Positions 55,847-64,000 of a stretch of DNA of 64,000 nt are shown piece by piece. Position numbers and translations under genes: made by a program. The notes below the pieces were generated by a model, which made no database searches, was not told where the DNA came from, and saw nothing but the letters and a program-made list of their open reading frames with translations. Where the stretch lies: the NCBI GenBank assembly GCA_036703985.1, contig DATNQN010000052.1, forward strand, positions 1-64,000, read 5' to 3'. Position 1 is the stretch's first letter. Each line of letters begins with the position of its first letter. Origin of the DNA: Leptolyngbyaceae cyanobacterium (GTDB lineage: Bacteria > Cyanobacteriota > Cyanobacteriia > Cyanobacteriales > Aerosakkonemataceae).

Positions 55847-58492
55847 ATGGCTCATAGAAAAAATACGAAAACGTCTCAAATAGGTATGGGAAGGTTAGAA
55901 CCCTTAGCTTACGCTCAGGAGAATTTACTCAATCGGATTGCTACGCGCATTCGCCGTTCTTTGGAACTAAAAGAAATTTTGACAACGACTGTACAGGAAA
56001 TTCGCTCGTTTTTAGACACCGATCGCGTAAAAATCTATTTTTTCCATCCCGATGGCAGTGGAGAAGTAATTGCTGAAGCTCGTCATACTAACCGCTTGCC
56101 CTCTCTGTTGGGTTTGCATTTTCCCGCAACGGACATTCCTCCCTATATTCTTCAAATGTTTATCAAAGCTCGTCAAAGGGTAATCGTCGATGTTTCTTCC
56201 GGGCATAAAACTGTTAGTCAGTTAGACTGTCCCCATACAGGTGAGAGTCTAGTTAGCGAGGATATCTGTTACTCTCCCGTCGATCCCTGCCACATCGAAT
56301 ATCTGACTGCGATGGGTGTATCTTCTTGTTTAACCGTACCAATTATCCATCAAAATCAGCTTTGGGGTTTATTGGTTTCTCATCACGCTCAACCCATAAA
56401 TATTTCAGAAAAAGATTTAAAAATTGTACAATTACTAGTAGATCAAGTGTCGATCGCCATTGCTCAATCAAACCTGCTTTCCCGCACTAGACAACAGGCT
56501 CAACATGAATCAGTGTGCAACCATATTAGTCGCTTACTCCATTCCCCGTTAAATATTACAGATATTCGGCAGAAAGTACTCGAGCAGACAGTAAAAGCCC
56601 TCCAAGGTTCTGGTGGTAGGCTGTATATCACCGCAGATTCTACCGGTCAACCGGCTCAGCTTTATACTTACGGAGAAAAAATTTCGTCTCTCAATTTAAT
56701 AGAAGAGAGTCCGTTTTGGCAAAAAATTATTAATTTTAGTAAAGACCAGAGCGATGACAAGCGCTTTGAGTTATTAATATTAAAATCTGAGTTAAAGAAC
56801 TTAACCGATTTTACATTAAATACCCAAAATTTTTCTTATCTTATTATCGATCCTTACCAAGAAACCGAACTAGCCTTTTTAAAAGCAGATTTAGAATTGA
56901 CTTCTATCTGCTCGGTATTAATTATACCCCTGCGTTATCAACAACAATGTGTAGGATGCCTCACCATTTTCCGGAATGAGATCCAGACAGAAACTTTATG
57001 GGCGGGGCGCGTAAACAAAGACCAACGAAACTCGGGCCCTCGAAAATCTTTTGAAGCTTGGCGAGAAATCAAAAAAGGACAAGCCAAAGAGTGGACTCAG
57101 GAAGAAGTAAAACTCGCTCAATCCTTGGGACTTCACCTTTACATGGCAATCATGCAACGGCGCGTAGAAGATATGATTCGCCATCAAGCTTCCCACGATT
57201 TGCTAACTGGGTTGCCTAATCGACTATTATTTAACGATCGACTTACCCTCGCCTTGGCCAATATTCACCAACGTCGGCAACTATTGGGAGTGGTATTTCT
57301 CGATTTGGATTGTTTTAAAAATATCAACGATACGCTCGGTCATGCAGTAGGTGACGAATTGCTACAAAACGTTGCCCAAAGGCTGAAAAAATGCTTGCGG
57401 GAAACTGATGTAGTAGCTCGTTGGGGAGGAGATGAATTCACCATCTTGCTATCTCCCATCGTGAGTTCGGAAGATGCGGCTCAAATAGCCCAAAGAATTC
57501 TCGATGCTTTGGGCGTTCCTTTCCATTTTTCAGACCAAGAATTTTACGTCAAAGCTAGCATCGGAATTGCCATTGCACCCTATGACGGCGAAGATGCGGA
57601 AACTCTCTTGAAAAATGCCGATGCAGCAATGTACCGCGCTAAGCACCAGGGACGGAATAATTACCAACTTTACACTTCCGCGATCGGCAATAAAGCATAC
57701 GAACGACTGATCTTAGAAAATAATCTTTACAAAGCCTTAGAACGAGAAGAATTTCTGCTACATTATCAACCCCAGATCGATATCGAGACAGGCGAAATTC
57801 TCAGCATGGAAGCTTTGATTCGCTGGGAATCTGCCGAACGGGGGCTAATTCCCCCAGCACAATTTATTCCCTTAGCAGAAGAAACCGGATTAATTTGTCC
57901 GATTGGAGAATGGGTATTGCGAACTGCTTGCGCCCAGAATAAAGCGTGGCAATTAGCCGGACTATCCCCCATCCGCATCGCCGTTAATCTTTCCGGGCGA
58001 CAATTTCAACAAAAAAATTTAGTCAAAACGATTGCCCAAGTATTAGACGAAACAGGTTTAGACCCGCGTTACTTGGAAATCGAAATCACCGAAAGTATCG
58101 CGATCCAAGATGTAGAATTAACGATTTGCGTGTTGCAATCACTGCAAAAAATGGGAATTCACATTTCTATAGATGATTTCGGCACCGGATATTCTTCTCT
58201 ATGGTCGCTGAAAAGATTTCCTTTAAACACCCTAAAGATCGATCGCTCCTTTGTCCGCGATTTAATCAGCGACCCTAAAGACGCCGCCATTATCCAGGCA
58301 GTGATCGCACTGGGACACGGACTAGACTTGAAAGTCATTGCTGAAGGAGTAGAAACACCAGAACAATTCTCATTTTTGCGATCGGTTAATTGCGATGCCG
58401 TACAAGGCTACTTGTTTAGCCCACCATTATCTACTCAAGCTGCTACGCAACTATATTTAAAAAAATTCGATTGGCAATTAAAAATTAGCTGA
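55847..58492 (+). CDS. GAF-GAF-GGDEF-EAL protein with a bilin-type Cys-His
   Basis: An 881-aa c-di-GMP enzyme without membrane segments. GAF1 (about residues 25-210) has GLHFPATDIPPYI, typical of phytochrome-class GAFs, and C148-H149 in DPCHIEYLTAMGV, the position where bilins attach. A degenerate GAF2 spans about 225-425. The GGDEF domain (about 440-605) is intact (ARWGGDEF) with an upstream RETD I-site. The EAL domain (about 620-875) is intact (SMEALIRW, DDFGTGYSS). It is thus potentially both a synthase and a phosphodiesterase, perhaps light-gated. Neither PHY nor PAS domains are seen. Confidence 0.93.
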   Translation: MAHRKNTKTSQIGMGRLEPLAYAQENLLNRIATRIRRSLELKEILTTTVQEIRSFLDTDRVKIYFFHPDGSGEVIAEARHTNRLPSLLGLHFPATDIPPYILQMFIKARQRVIVDVSSGHKTVSQLDCPHTGESLVSEDICYSPVDPCHIEYLTAMGVSSCLTVPIIHQNQLWGLLVSHHAQPINISEKDLKIVQLLVDQVSIAIAQSNLLSRTRQQAQHESVCNHISRLLHSPLNITDIRQKVLEQTVKALQGSGGRLYITADSTGQPAQLYTYGEKISSLNLIEESPFWQKIINFSKDQSDDKRFELLILKSELKNLTDFTLNTQNFSYLIIDPYQETELAFLKADLELTSICSVLIIPLRYQQQCVGCLTIFRNEIQTETLWAGRVNKDQRNSGPRKSFEAWREIKKGQAKEWTQEEVKLAQSLGLHLYMAIMQRRVEDMIRHQASHDLLTGLPNRLLFNDRLTLALANIHQRRQLLGVVFLDLDCFKNINDTLGHAVGDELLQNVAQRLKKCLRETDVVARWGGDEFTILLSPIVSSEDAAQIAQRILDALGVPFHFSDQEFYVKASIGIAIAPYDGEDAETLLKNADAAMYRAKHQGRNNYQLYTSAIGNKAYERLILENNLYKALEREEFLLHYQPQIDIETGEILSMEALIRWESAERGLIPPAQFIPLAEETGLICPIGEWVLRTACAQNKAWQLAGLSPIRIAVNLSGRQFQQKNLVKTIAQVLDETGLDPRYLEIEITESIAIQDVELTICVLQSLQKMGIHISIDDFGTGYSSLWSLKRFPLNTLKIDRSFVRDLISDPKDAAIIQAVIALGHGLDLKVIAEGVETPEQFSFLRSVNCDAVQGYLFSPPLSTQAATQLYLKKFDWQLKIS

Positions 58493-58519
58493 CTAATGTC
58501 GGTTAGCTTATCCTTAAAC

Positions 58520-58545
58520 AAGCAGGATATTTAAAATTCCTGCTT
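58520..58545. terminator. Hairpin after the GAF-GGDEF-EAL gene
   Basis: AAGCAGGA (58520-58527) pairs with TCCTGCTT (58538-58545) across a 10-nt AT loop, and AGTTTG follows. It is a weak terminator candidate 28 bp past the stop and 40 bp before era. Confidence 0.5.
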
Positions 58546-58584
58546 AGTTTGATTGATTAAAAGATAATAAAGGGAGCATAGTGC

Positions 58585-59544
58585 ATGGTAAACGAACAAA
58601 CAGATAATTTACTTAACTTAGAATCATTTAATATTCCCATTGCACCAGAGGGATATAAATCGGGCTTTATTGGGATTATCGGACGCCCCAACGTAGGCAA
58701 ATCTACTCTGATGAATGAGTTAGTAGGGCAGAAAATTGCCATTACTTCTCCCATTGCCCAAACAACCCGCAATCGCCTGCGAGGAATTCTCACTACACCA
58801 GAAGCGCAGATGATTTTCGTGGATACTCCCGGAATTCACAAACCCCATCATCAATTAGGAGAAGTATTGGTACAAAACGCCCGCATAGCCATTCAATCAG
58901 TAGATGTAGTGCTGTTTGTGGTAGATGGTTCGGTGGACGCCGGGGGGGGCGATCGCTATATCGTAGATATCCTAAACAGTACCGATACACCCGTTATTTT
59001 AGGTTTAAATAAATGCGATTTACAACCCGCCAATTTTCAGCCAATCGATGATAGTTATCAAACCCTAATTCAAAATCATAATTGGCCGATCGTCAAATTT
59101 TCCGCAATCAATGGCGAAGGTTTACCAGCACTGCAAAAATTATTAATCGACCGATTAGAACCCGGCCCATATTACTATCCACCAGATTTAGTAACCGACC
59201 AACCGGAACGCTTTATCATGGGAGAACTAATTCGCGAACAAATTTTGTTATTAACTCGCGAAGAAGTTCCCCACTCGGTAGCTGTGGTTATTGAAAAAGT
59301 AGAAGAAACCCCTGCTATTACTCGTGTTTTTGCCGCCATTACCGTAGAAAGAGAATCCCAAAAAGGAATTTTGATCGGCAAAGGCGGCGGGATGCTAAAA
59401 ACGATTGGCAGTGTCGCTAGAGAACAAATGCAAAAGTTAATTGCAGGCAAAGTTTATCTAGAATTATTCGTGAAAGTAGAACCAAAATGGCGACAATCTC
59501 GCAGTCGATTAGCAGAATATGGCTATCGAGTGGAAAAAGATTAG
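58585..59544 (+). CDS. era: GTPase Era
   Basis: A 319-aa ribosome-assembly GTPase that binds the 3' end of 16S rRNA. G1 is GRPNVGKSTLMN, G2 is SPIAQTTRNRLRG, G3 is FVDTPGIHKP, and G4 is NKCD. The C-terminal KH domain has GILIGKGGGMLKTIGSVARE. The start has a usable Shine-Dalgarno (AAGGGA) upstream. It carries an N-terminal extension of about 20 residues typical of cyanobacteria. Confidence 0.97.
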   Translation: MVNEQTDNLLNLESFNIPIAPEGYKSGFIGIIGRPNVGKSTLMNELVGQKIAITSPIAQTTRNRLRGILTTPEAQMIFVDTPGIHKPHHQLGEVLVQNARIAIQSVDVVLFVVDGSVDAGGGDRYIVDILNSTDTPVILGLNKCDLQPANFQPIDDSYQTLIQNHNWPIVKFSAINGEGLPALQKLLIDRLEPGPYYYPPDLVTDQPERFIMGELIREQILLLTREEVPHSVAVVIEKVEETPAITRVFAAITVERESQKGILIGKGGGMLKTIGSVAREQMQKLIAGKVYLELFVKVEPKWRQSRSRLAEYGYRVEKD

Positions 59545-59959
59545 CGAGGATTGAAAGAGGATAGGGTGCAGGGGGGATAAATACAATAAATTTTCATCTT
59601 TCATCCTTCATCCTTCATACTTTATCCTTCATCCTTCATTTAGGTTCAGCCGTTTGTACTGGAAAACGAAAGATAGCAATAATTGCGTTGACGGTAAACA
59701 TAAACATTGCCAAGAAATGATGAGTTGAGGATTCGTAATGTCCTCAGCAGATCGCCGCTGAAAAAAATGCGATCGCCCTTAAACAACTTTTAGCGCTTTT
59801 CCGATGCTTTGCTTGACTTTCTTATCATTTTTTAAATTTTGTGATTTTGGCTACAGTTCGTCTATCTAAAGTTAGAAATTGAGTACGATCGTTCTAAAGA
59901 GTTGTTAAGGGCGACGCGAAAGGTAACTACTCTGGTATGGCAAAAACAGGATTATTTAG
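59545..59959. other. Intergenic region with simple repeat and a possible gene relic
   Basis: CATCCTTCA-type tandem units occupy about 59594-59640. A minus-strand open stretch at 59636-59743 reads YESSTHHFLAMFMFTVNAII and then FRFPVQTAEPK to TGA, bounded upstream by another TGA. It looks like the 3' end of a lost membrane-protein gene, but I do not recognise it. The rest is AT-rich with nothing else visible. Confidence 0.4.
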
Positions 59960-60295
59960 TCAGATGTTTTCCGAAAGAGTTAATAAAAAAGCTAAATTTT
60001 CTTCAGCTTTTAAAGCATGGGGTGCATTAGCTGGCATAAATACGAATACGCCAGCTTCAAGTTCGATATCGCGCCCTTCTAATGTGAGAATACCTTTTCC
60101 ATCAATTACTGTAATAACGGCATTTTTAGGTGAAGTATGCTCGGAAATATCAGTGCCAGATGCTAAACAAAATAAGGTGTATTGGCAATTACTTGTCTTC
60201 ACAAGTACTTTGCTGAGAACTCCGCCATCGGGATATTGAATTTCGTTTTTCAGTTGAGTGGCTAAAGATGTACTAGATGCGATGTGAGTAGTCAT
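59960..60295 (-). CDS. Cupin-domain protein
   Basis: A 111-aa single cupin. The first motif is poor in His (ISEHTSPKNAVITVIDGKG), and the second is LEAGVFVFMPANAPHALKAE with one His. The barrel strands are recognisable. It may bind a metal or a small ligand. It stands alone upstream of the methyltransferase in the same direction, with the palindromic repeat in between. Confidence 0.85.
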   Translation of the reverse strand: MTTHIASSTSLATQLKNEIQYPDGGVLSKVLVKTSNCQYTLFCLASGTDISEHTSPKNAVITVIDGKGILTLEGRDIELEAGVFVFMPANAPHALKAEENLAFLLTLSENI

Positions 60296-60352
60296 ATCAA
60301 TTCTCCAATGGTTGGTAGTAACGCAAGTTGCTAGTTATGAGTTTAGCCGTTA

Positions 60353-60426
60353 GATCCCCCCTAACCCCCTTTTTAAGGGGGGAACTGCTTTCAAAGTCCC
60401 CCTAAAAAAGGGGGATGCAAGGGGGT
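60353..60426. repeat. Nested palindromic repeat
   Basis: CCCCCTTTTTAAGGGGG and CCCCCTAAAAAAGGGGG form two hairpins, and outer arms (TCCCCCCTAA at the left, AAGGGGGTTCT at the right) can also pair. It is a dispersed cyanobacterial family of small mobile-like palindromes. Confidence 0.85.
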
Positions 60427-60514
60427 TCTAAAGGTCAATATTTGTAACTAGTTACTTGAGTTAGTAAGGACTTCAGTTCTTAAAAAAATCTGATAGAAAG
60501 GACTAAAGTTCTTA

Positions 60515-61294
60515 CTAAGAACTAGGGCTAGCTAGTAAAACGATGTAACCTAAATCTTGCTCGTAATGTTGAAAAACTTGACGCATTTGCAGAACTCGCT
60601 GCCTTAGCTGAGAATTAGTCAAAACGTTCCCCAAAATTTTAGCCGTACCGAGTAAACCTTCATCTTGAATCATCGATCGCAAATTCAACAATGCCATTTC
60701 ACCAGTTTGATGTTGCTGAACTTCCAATCCAGCCGATGAAAAAGCGGCGAGCCAATTTTCCGGGGACAATGGAGTGGTGTTCATCTTAACTTCTTGCGCC
60801 AAAGCTTGATGTATTTCTGCTTCGTGATGACGCGCTAGCAATTCGTGAGAAAGAAATTTTCCACCGGGTTTTAGTTTTTGCACGATCGCATTTAATATTT
60901 TCGCTTTTCCCGGCGCAGATTGCATCGATAAAATAGCTTCGGCAAAAACGTAATCAAATTGTCCGGGGATAGCTTCTAATCGGAAAATATCTCCTTCGAT
61001 AATTTCAATTTTATCTGCCAATCCAGCAGCCTGAACGTTAGCACGAGCGCGGGCTACGCTTTGCGGATTTTTTTCTACTCCAACTACACGCACGCCAAAG
61101 CGTTTGGCAATTGCTAAAGCGCTATAACCGAAACTAGAAGCTAATTCCAATACTGTCTCTCCCGGTTGAAAATTAGCCCACTCAAACAACGTTTCTGTCG
61201 CTGCTTGACCACCCGGACGCAAGATTTTTTTACCCGCCGCCGCTAGCACTTGATGTCCTGGCGCACTTTGCAAATTAACAGTAGTGTGGGCCAT
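60515..61294 (-). CDS. Class I SAM-dependent methyltransferase
   Basis: A 259-aa enzyme with a Rossmann-like SAM fold. Motif I is VLELASSFGYSALAIA, followed by VVGVEKNPQSVARAR (acidic loop), the ID pair in IEIIEGDIFRLE, and LKPGGKFLSHELL. The C-terminal part is helical and ends YIVLLASP. The methyl acceptor is unknown. It is monocistronic. Confidence 0.92.
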   Translation of the reverse strand: MAHTTVNLQSAPGHQVLAAAGKKILRPGGQAATETLFEWANFQPGETVLELASSFGYSALAIAKRFGVRVVGVEKNPQSVARARANVQAAGLADKIEIIEGDIFRLEAIPGQFDYVFAEAILSMQSAPGKAKILNAIVQKLKPGGKFLSHELLARHHEAEIHQALAQEVKMNTTPLSPENWLAAFSSAGLEVQQHQTGEMALLNLRSMIQDEGLLGTAKILGNVLTNSQLRQRVLQMRQVFQHYEQDLGYIVLLASPSS

Positions 61295-61762
61295 ATTCAG
61301 TTACCTCCCGAATTGAGTCCTACCTTCAATTTGCCAAATTTATTTAATTACATCTTTGACTTAAATCAAAAACTTCTCTTGTCAACGCAAATATTCGTAA
61401 GTATGGAAGATTTTTCGTTGGATTTTATACTGAATTTTTGCTAGTTGATGGCTTTTTAGGAGCTAGTGTATGTGAAAATACTGAACATATCTCAATTAAA
61501 AAATAATTATTATACCCAATGAAATTTTTAGTAATCCCTTGGCATATTAATTAATATTTTGCGAAAATCTAATTAAGTAAAGTTTCAATTATCTACTTTT
61601 TTTAATGAATCATTAACTTTTGTAAAAAATTATCCGTCTTCCCTTAACTCAGATTAAATAAGTATTGCCATCTTAGTTGTTTTAAGTTATAGGGCAGCAA
61701 TCTAGAGTTTTTGAAGCGAGTAAATAAACGATTTTTTCCAAAAAATGCCTGGTAAATGACTT
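61295..61762. other. 468-bp intergenic region
   Basis: An AT-rich spacer between divergent genes. I see no credible gene, terminator or RNA element. It should carry the promoters of the methyltransferase and of the diguanylate cyclase. Confidence 0.5.
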
Positions 61763-63685
61763 ATGAACTGGCTGAGTCTCTTGTTCAACTTGATTTTTAT
61801 AGTAGTTATCTTGTTTTTTCTATTAAAACGTTGCTTACGCGATCGCGCCGAGACTAAGTGGGAGCAAGCCGATCGGACAGTTCAAGCAGAAATAGACGAG
61901 CTTAAACAAAAAGAAAAAAAATACTGCTCTATTTTTAACAATATTAAAGAAGTAATTTTTCAGACAGATACAGCAGGTTTATGGACATTTCTTAATCCAG
62001 CTTGGACAGAAACAACCGGATTTACCATTGAAGAAAGCATCGGTAATCGGTTTTTAAACTATATTTATCCTGACGATCGTCAAAGAAATTTAGAAAATTT
62101 TCAAACTTTAATCGAAGGTCGAAAAGATGATTTAAAATACCAAATCCGCTTTTTGAAAAAAAATGGTGAATTTGTTTGGATAGAGGTTTTTGCCAGATTA
62201 ACAATAGACACCGATAATCGTATTATCGGAATTTCCGGAACACTTCAGAATATTACCGAGCGAAAACAGATGGAAGAGGCGTTGCAATTAGCAGATTTTT
62301 CCTTTGAGCGCTGTGGAATGCCCGGTATTTGGATGAATCAGGATGGAAGCATTTTGAGAGTGAATGAGGCAGCTTGCCAGATGTTAGGATATTCCCGTAC
62401 AGAATTAGAATCCGGGTACGTTTTTGATTTCGATCCCAATTTCAACCAAGAAATATGGCAGGAGCATTGGCAATCTTTAAAAGAACACCAAACCATGATA
62501 TTCTGTTCCAAACTTAAGGCCAAATCTGGTAAATTGATGCCTATAGAAGTAACGATTAACTATATAGAATTTAACGGCAAAGAATACAACTTTTGTTTTT
62601 GTCGCGACATTACAGAAAGACAACAAGTAGAGATGGCACTAAAGCAGCAAAATGAACGAGAAAAAGTGATCGCAGCGATCGCACAGAACATTCATGAGTC
62701 TCTAGATTTGACTTATATTCTCAACACTACAGTTGGGGAGGTAAGACGATTTTTAGATTTAGATCGAGTAGTGATATATCGATTCAATCCTGATTTTAGC
62801 GGCACCGTGATCGTAGAATCCGTAGGGAGTCAATGGACACCTACATTAGGAGAAAAAATCAAAGATTCGTATTTGATGACGAAATGCGTAACTCCCTATC
62901 ATAAAGGTTATATTCAAGCTATAGAAGATATATATACAGCAGATTTATCAGAATGTCATGTTGAGTTATTAGCTAAATACGAAGTGAGAGCTAATTTGGT
63001 AGTTCCCATCTCGAAAGACGAACAGTTATGGGGATTATTAGTTGCTTACCAATGTTCAAACCCAAGACAATGGCAACAATGGGAAATTGATTGCCTTTCC
63101 ACCTTGTCAGCCCAATTAGCAATTGCCATTAGCCAAGCCGAACTTTATCGCCAATTAGAAATAGCAAATCAAGAATTACATCGACTAGCTACTATAGATA
63201 ACTTAACTGAAATTGCTAATAGAAGAAGATTCGATCAATATTTGGAAAATCAATGGTGTAGGCTAGTATGGGAGCAATCTCCACTTTCACTGATCCTTTG
63301 CGATGTCGATTATTTTAAACTTTACAACGATACTTACGGGCATCTTGCGGGTGATGAATGCCTCAAACAAATTGCTAAAGTGATTAAACAAGTAGCGAAA
63401 CGTTCTATTGATTTAGTAGCGCGTTATGGAGGAGAAGAATTTGCGATTATTTTACCTAATACTAATTTACAAAATGCTTTTATACTAGCAGAGCAAGTTC
63501 AGTTAAAAGTAAAAGAATTAGGGATAATTCATGGTAGTTCTCAGGTGAGTAACTTAGTTACTCTCAGTTTAGGAATTGCCTGCATCATTCCTTGCGATCG
63601 CACTTCTCCCCTCATCCTCGTATCCGCCGCCGATAAAGCACTTTACAAAGCAAAAGAGCAAGGACGCAACCGGATTGCGGGATGA
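61763..63685 (+). CDS. PAS-PAS-GAF-GGDEF diguanylate cyclase
   Basis: A 640-aa membrane-anchored cyclase. One N-terminal helix (residues 3-21), then a short coiled coil. PAS1 is at about 55-165 (FNNIKEVIFQTDTAG, ending LQNITERK) and PAS2 at about 180-287 (RDITERQ). GAF (about 300-465) has C398-H399 in LSECHVELLAKYEVRANLVV, a Cys-His dyad like that of cyanobacteriochromes, with a second Cys at 375. GGDEF is active-looking (RYGGEEF at 554-560, with R547-x-x-D550 as I-site). It could be light or redox sensing. It has its own promoter region. Confidence 0.92.
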   Translation: MNWLSLLFNLIFIVVILFFLLKRCLRDRAETKWEQADRTVQAEIDELKQKEKKYCSIFNNIKEVIFQTDTAGLWTFLNPAWTETTGFTIEESIGNRFLNYIYPDDRQRNLENFQTLIEGRKDDLKYQIRFLKKNGEFVWIEVFARLTIDTDNRIIGISGTLQNITERKQMEEALQLADFSFERCGMPGIWMNQDGSILRVNEAACQMLGYSRTELESGYVFDFDPNFNQEIWQEHWQSLKEHQTMIFCSKLKAKSGKLMPIEVTINYIEFNGKEYNFCFCRDITERQQVEMALKQQNEREKVIAAIAQNIHESLDLTYILNTTVGEVRRFLDLDRVVIYRFNPDFSGTVIVESVGSQWTPTLGEKIKDSYLMTKCVTPYHKGYIQAIEDIYTADLSECHVELLAKYEVRANLVVPISKDEQLWGLLVAYQCSNPRQWQQWEIDCLSTLSAQLAIAISQAELYRQLEIANQELHRLATIDNLTEIANRRRFDQYLENQWCRLVWEQSPLSLILCDVDYFKLYNDTYGHLAGDECLKQIAKVIKQVAKRSIDLVARYGGEEFAIILPNTNLQNAFILAEQVQLKVKELGIIHGSSQVSNLVTLSLGIACIIPCDRTSPLILVSAADKALYKAKEQGRNRIAG

Positions 63686-63729
63686 AGGATGAATGATGAA
63701 GGATGAAGTATTAAAAATTAACTTATTTT

Positions 63730-63786
63730 ATTCATCTCCCCATCTCCCCATCTCCCCATCCCCCCATCTCCCCTGCTCCCTAGCCC
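63730..63786. repeat. Tandem CCATCTCC repeat
   Basis: Head-to-tail CCATCTCC units lie between two convergent genes. They resemble the reverse complement of the GGGGAGAT tract at 25651-25680. Confidence 0.75.
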
Positions 63787-63794
63787 CTAACTAT

Positions 63795-64000
63795 CTACTG
63801 CATTTGCCAAAGTACCTGCCGCAAAACATCCGATGGCACTTGATCCGTTACCGTTGCTGCACCAATTTGCGTAGGTAAGACAAATCGCACCTTACCCGAC
63901 TTCACCTTCTTATCAGTTTGTAGCGTGGAAATAATTTCTTCCACATCTAAACCAGCAGGTAATTTAGTAGGTAAACCAGCTTTTTTAATCAGTGCATTTT
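63795..64000 (-). CDS. aroB: 3-dehydroquinate synthase, C-terminal part
   Basis: Only the last 68 codons are in the window; the 5' part lies beyond position 64000. The visible piece reads [20 protein letters not shown], then [20 protein letters not shown] and [18 protein letters not shown] before TAG. The VRFVLPT and DQV motifs fit the end of AroB of the shikimate pathway. Confidence 0.9.
   Translation of the reverse strand, partial: NALIKKAGLPTKLPAGLDVEEIISTLQTDKKVKSGKVRFVLPTQIGAATVTDQVPSDVLRQVLWQMQ

Noticed and set aside
63730-63786. Regularly spaced CCATCTCC units considered as a CRISPR array
   Set aside because: The units are 8 bp, head to tail, with no unique spacers. It is a simple tandem repeat.

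Overview
The window looks like a chromosomal segment of a filamentous, probably non-heterocystous cyanobacterium (Oscillatoriales-like). Reasons: very frequent HIP1 octamers (GCGATCGC), heptanucleotide GAATTCT-type tandem repeats, palindromic G/C-block intergenic repeats, a CrtR-type beta-carotene hydroxylase, DUF2358 and DUF4278 proteins, cyanobacterial Ser/Thr kinases, bilin-type GAF sensors, and CHAT-TPR and caspase-like proteins. The genus assignment is inference. I see no rRNA, tRNA, CRISPR array or intact transposase.

Layout. 0-8.5 kb: secreted and membrane proteins of unknown role, a creatininase-family amidohydrolase, a DUF2358 protein and the 3' stump of an alpha/beta hydrolase. 8.6-18.3 kb: a defence-like island with a frameshifted HicB-type antitoxin, an OLD-like AAA ATPase overlapping a DUF4276 (TOPRIM-like) gene, a stand-alone polymorphic toxin 50 domain with a putative immunity gene, a TIR-like effector, uvrA, and a two-gene restriction-modification system whose nuclease is NotI-like. 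18.5-21.1 kb: toxin-antitoxin modules, some intact (Phd/VapC, RelE/RelB type) and some decayed (a RelE relic with two amber codons beside an intact antitoxin, and a frameshifted phd copy).

21-30 kb: a secreted CHAT protein, three Ser/Thr kinases (one with EFG in place of DFG) and cytosine deaminase codA. 30-36 kb: housekeeping and metabolic genes (smpB, crtR, rtcA, small proteins) with TnpB and adenylate-cyclase relics. 36-53 kb: the most unusual block. It holds a 20-repeat LRR protein divergent from two tandem exported TPR-CHAT proteins (950 and about 1,750 aa), then a caspase-like protease with two C-terminal membrane segments, a Trypco1-like adaptor, and on the opposite strand a caspase-nSTAND-NTPase-TM-WD40 protein followed by an orphan 194-aa protein. 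This resembles the NTP-dependent conflict / programmed-death systems inferred for multicellular bacteria.

53-64 kb: an antitoxin/PIN pair whose toxin seems to start at ATT, an FAD-linked oxidase, a GAF-GGDEF-EAL sensor with a Cys-His dyad, era, a cupin, a methyltransferase, a PAS-PAS-GAF-GGDEF cyclase with another Cys-His dyad, and the 3' end of aroB at the right edge.

All calls come from reading translated sequence and recalled family motifs. No database search was run.
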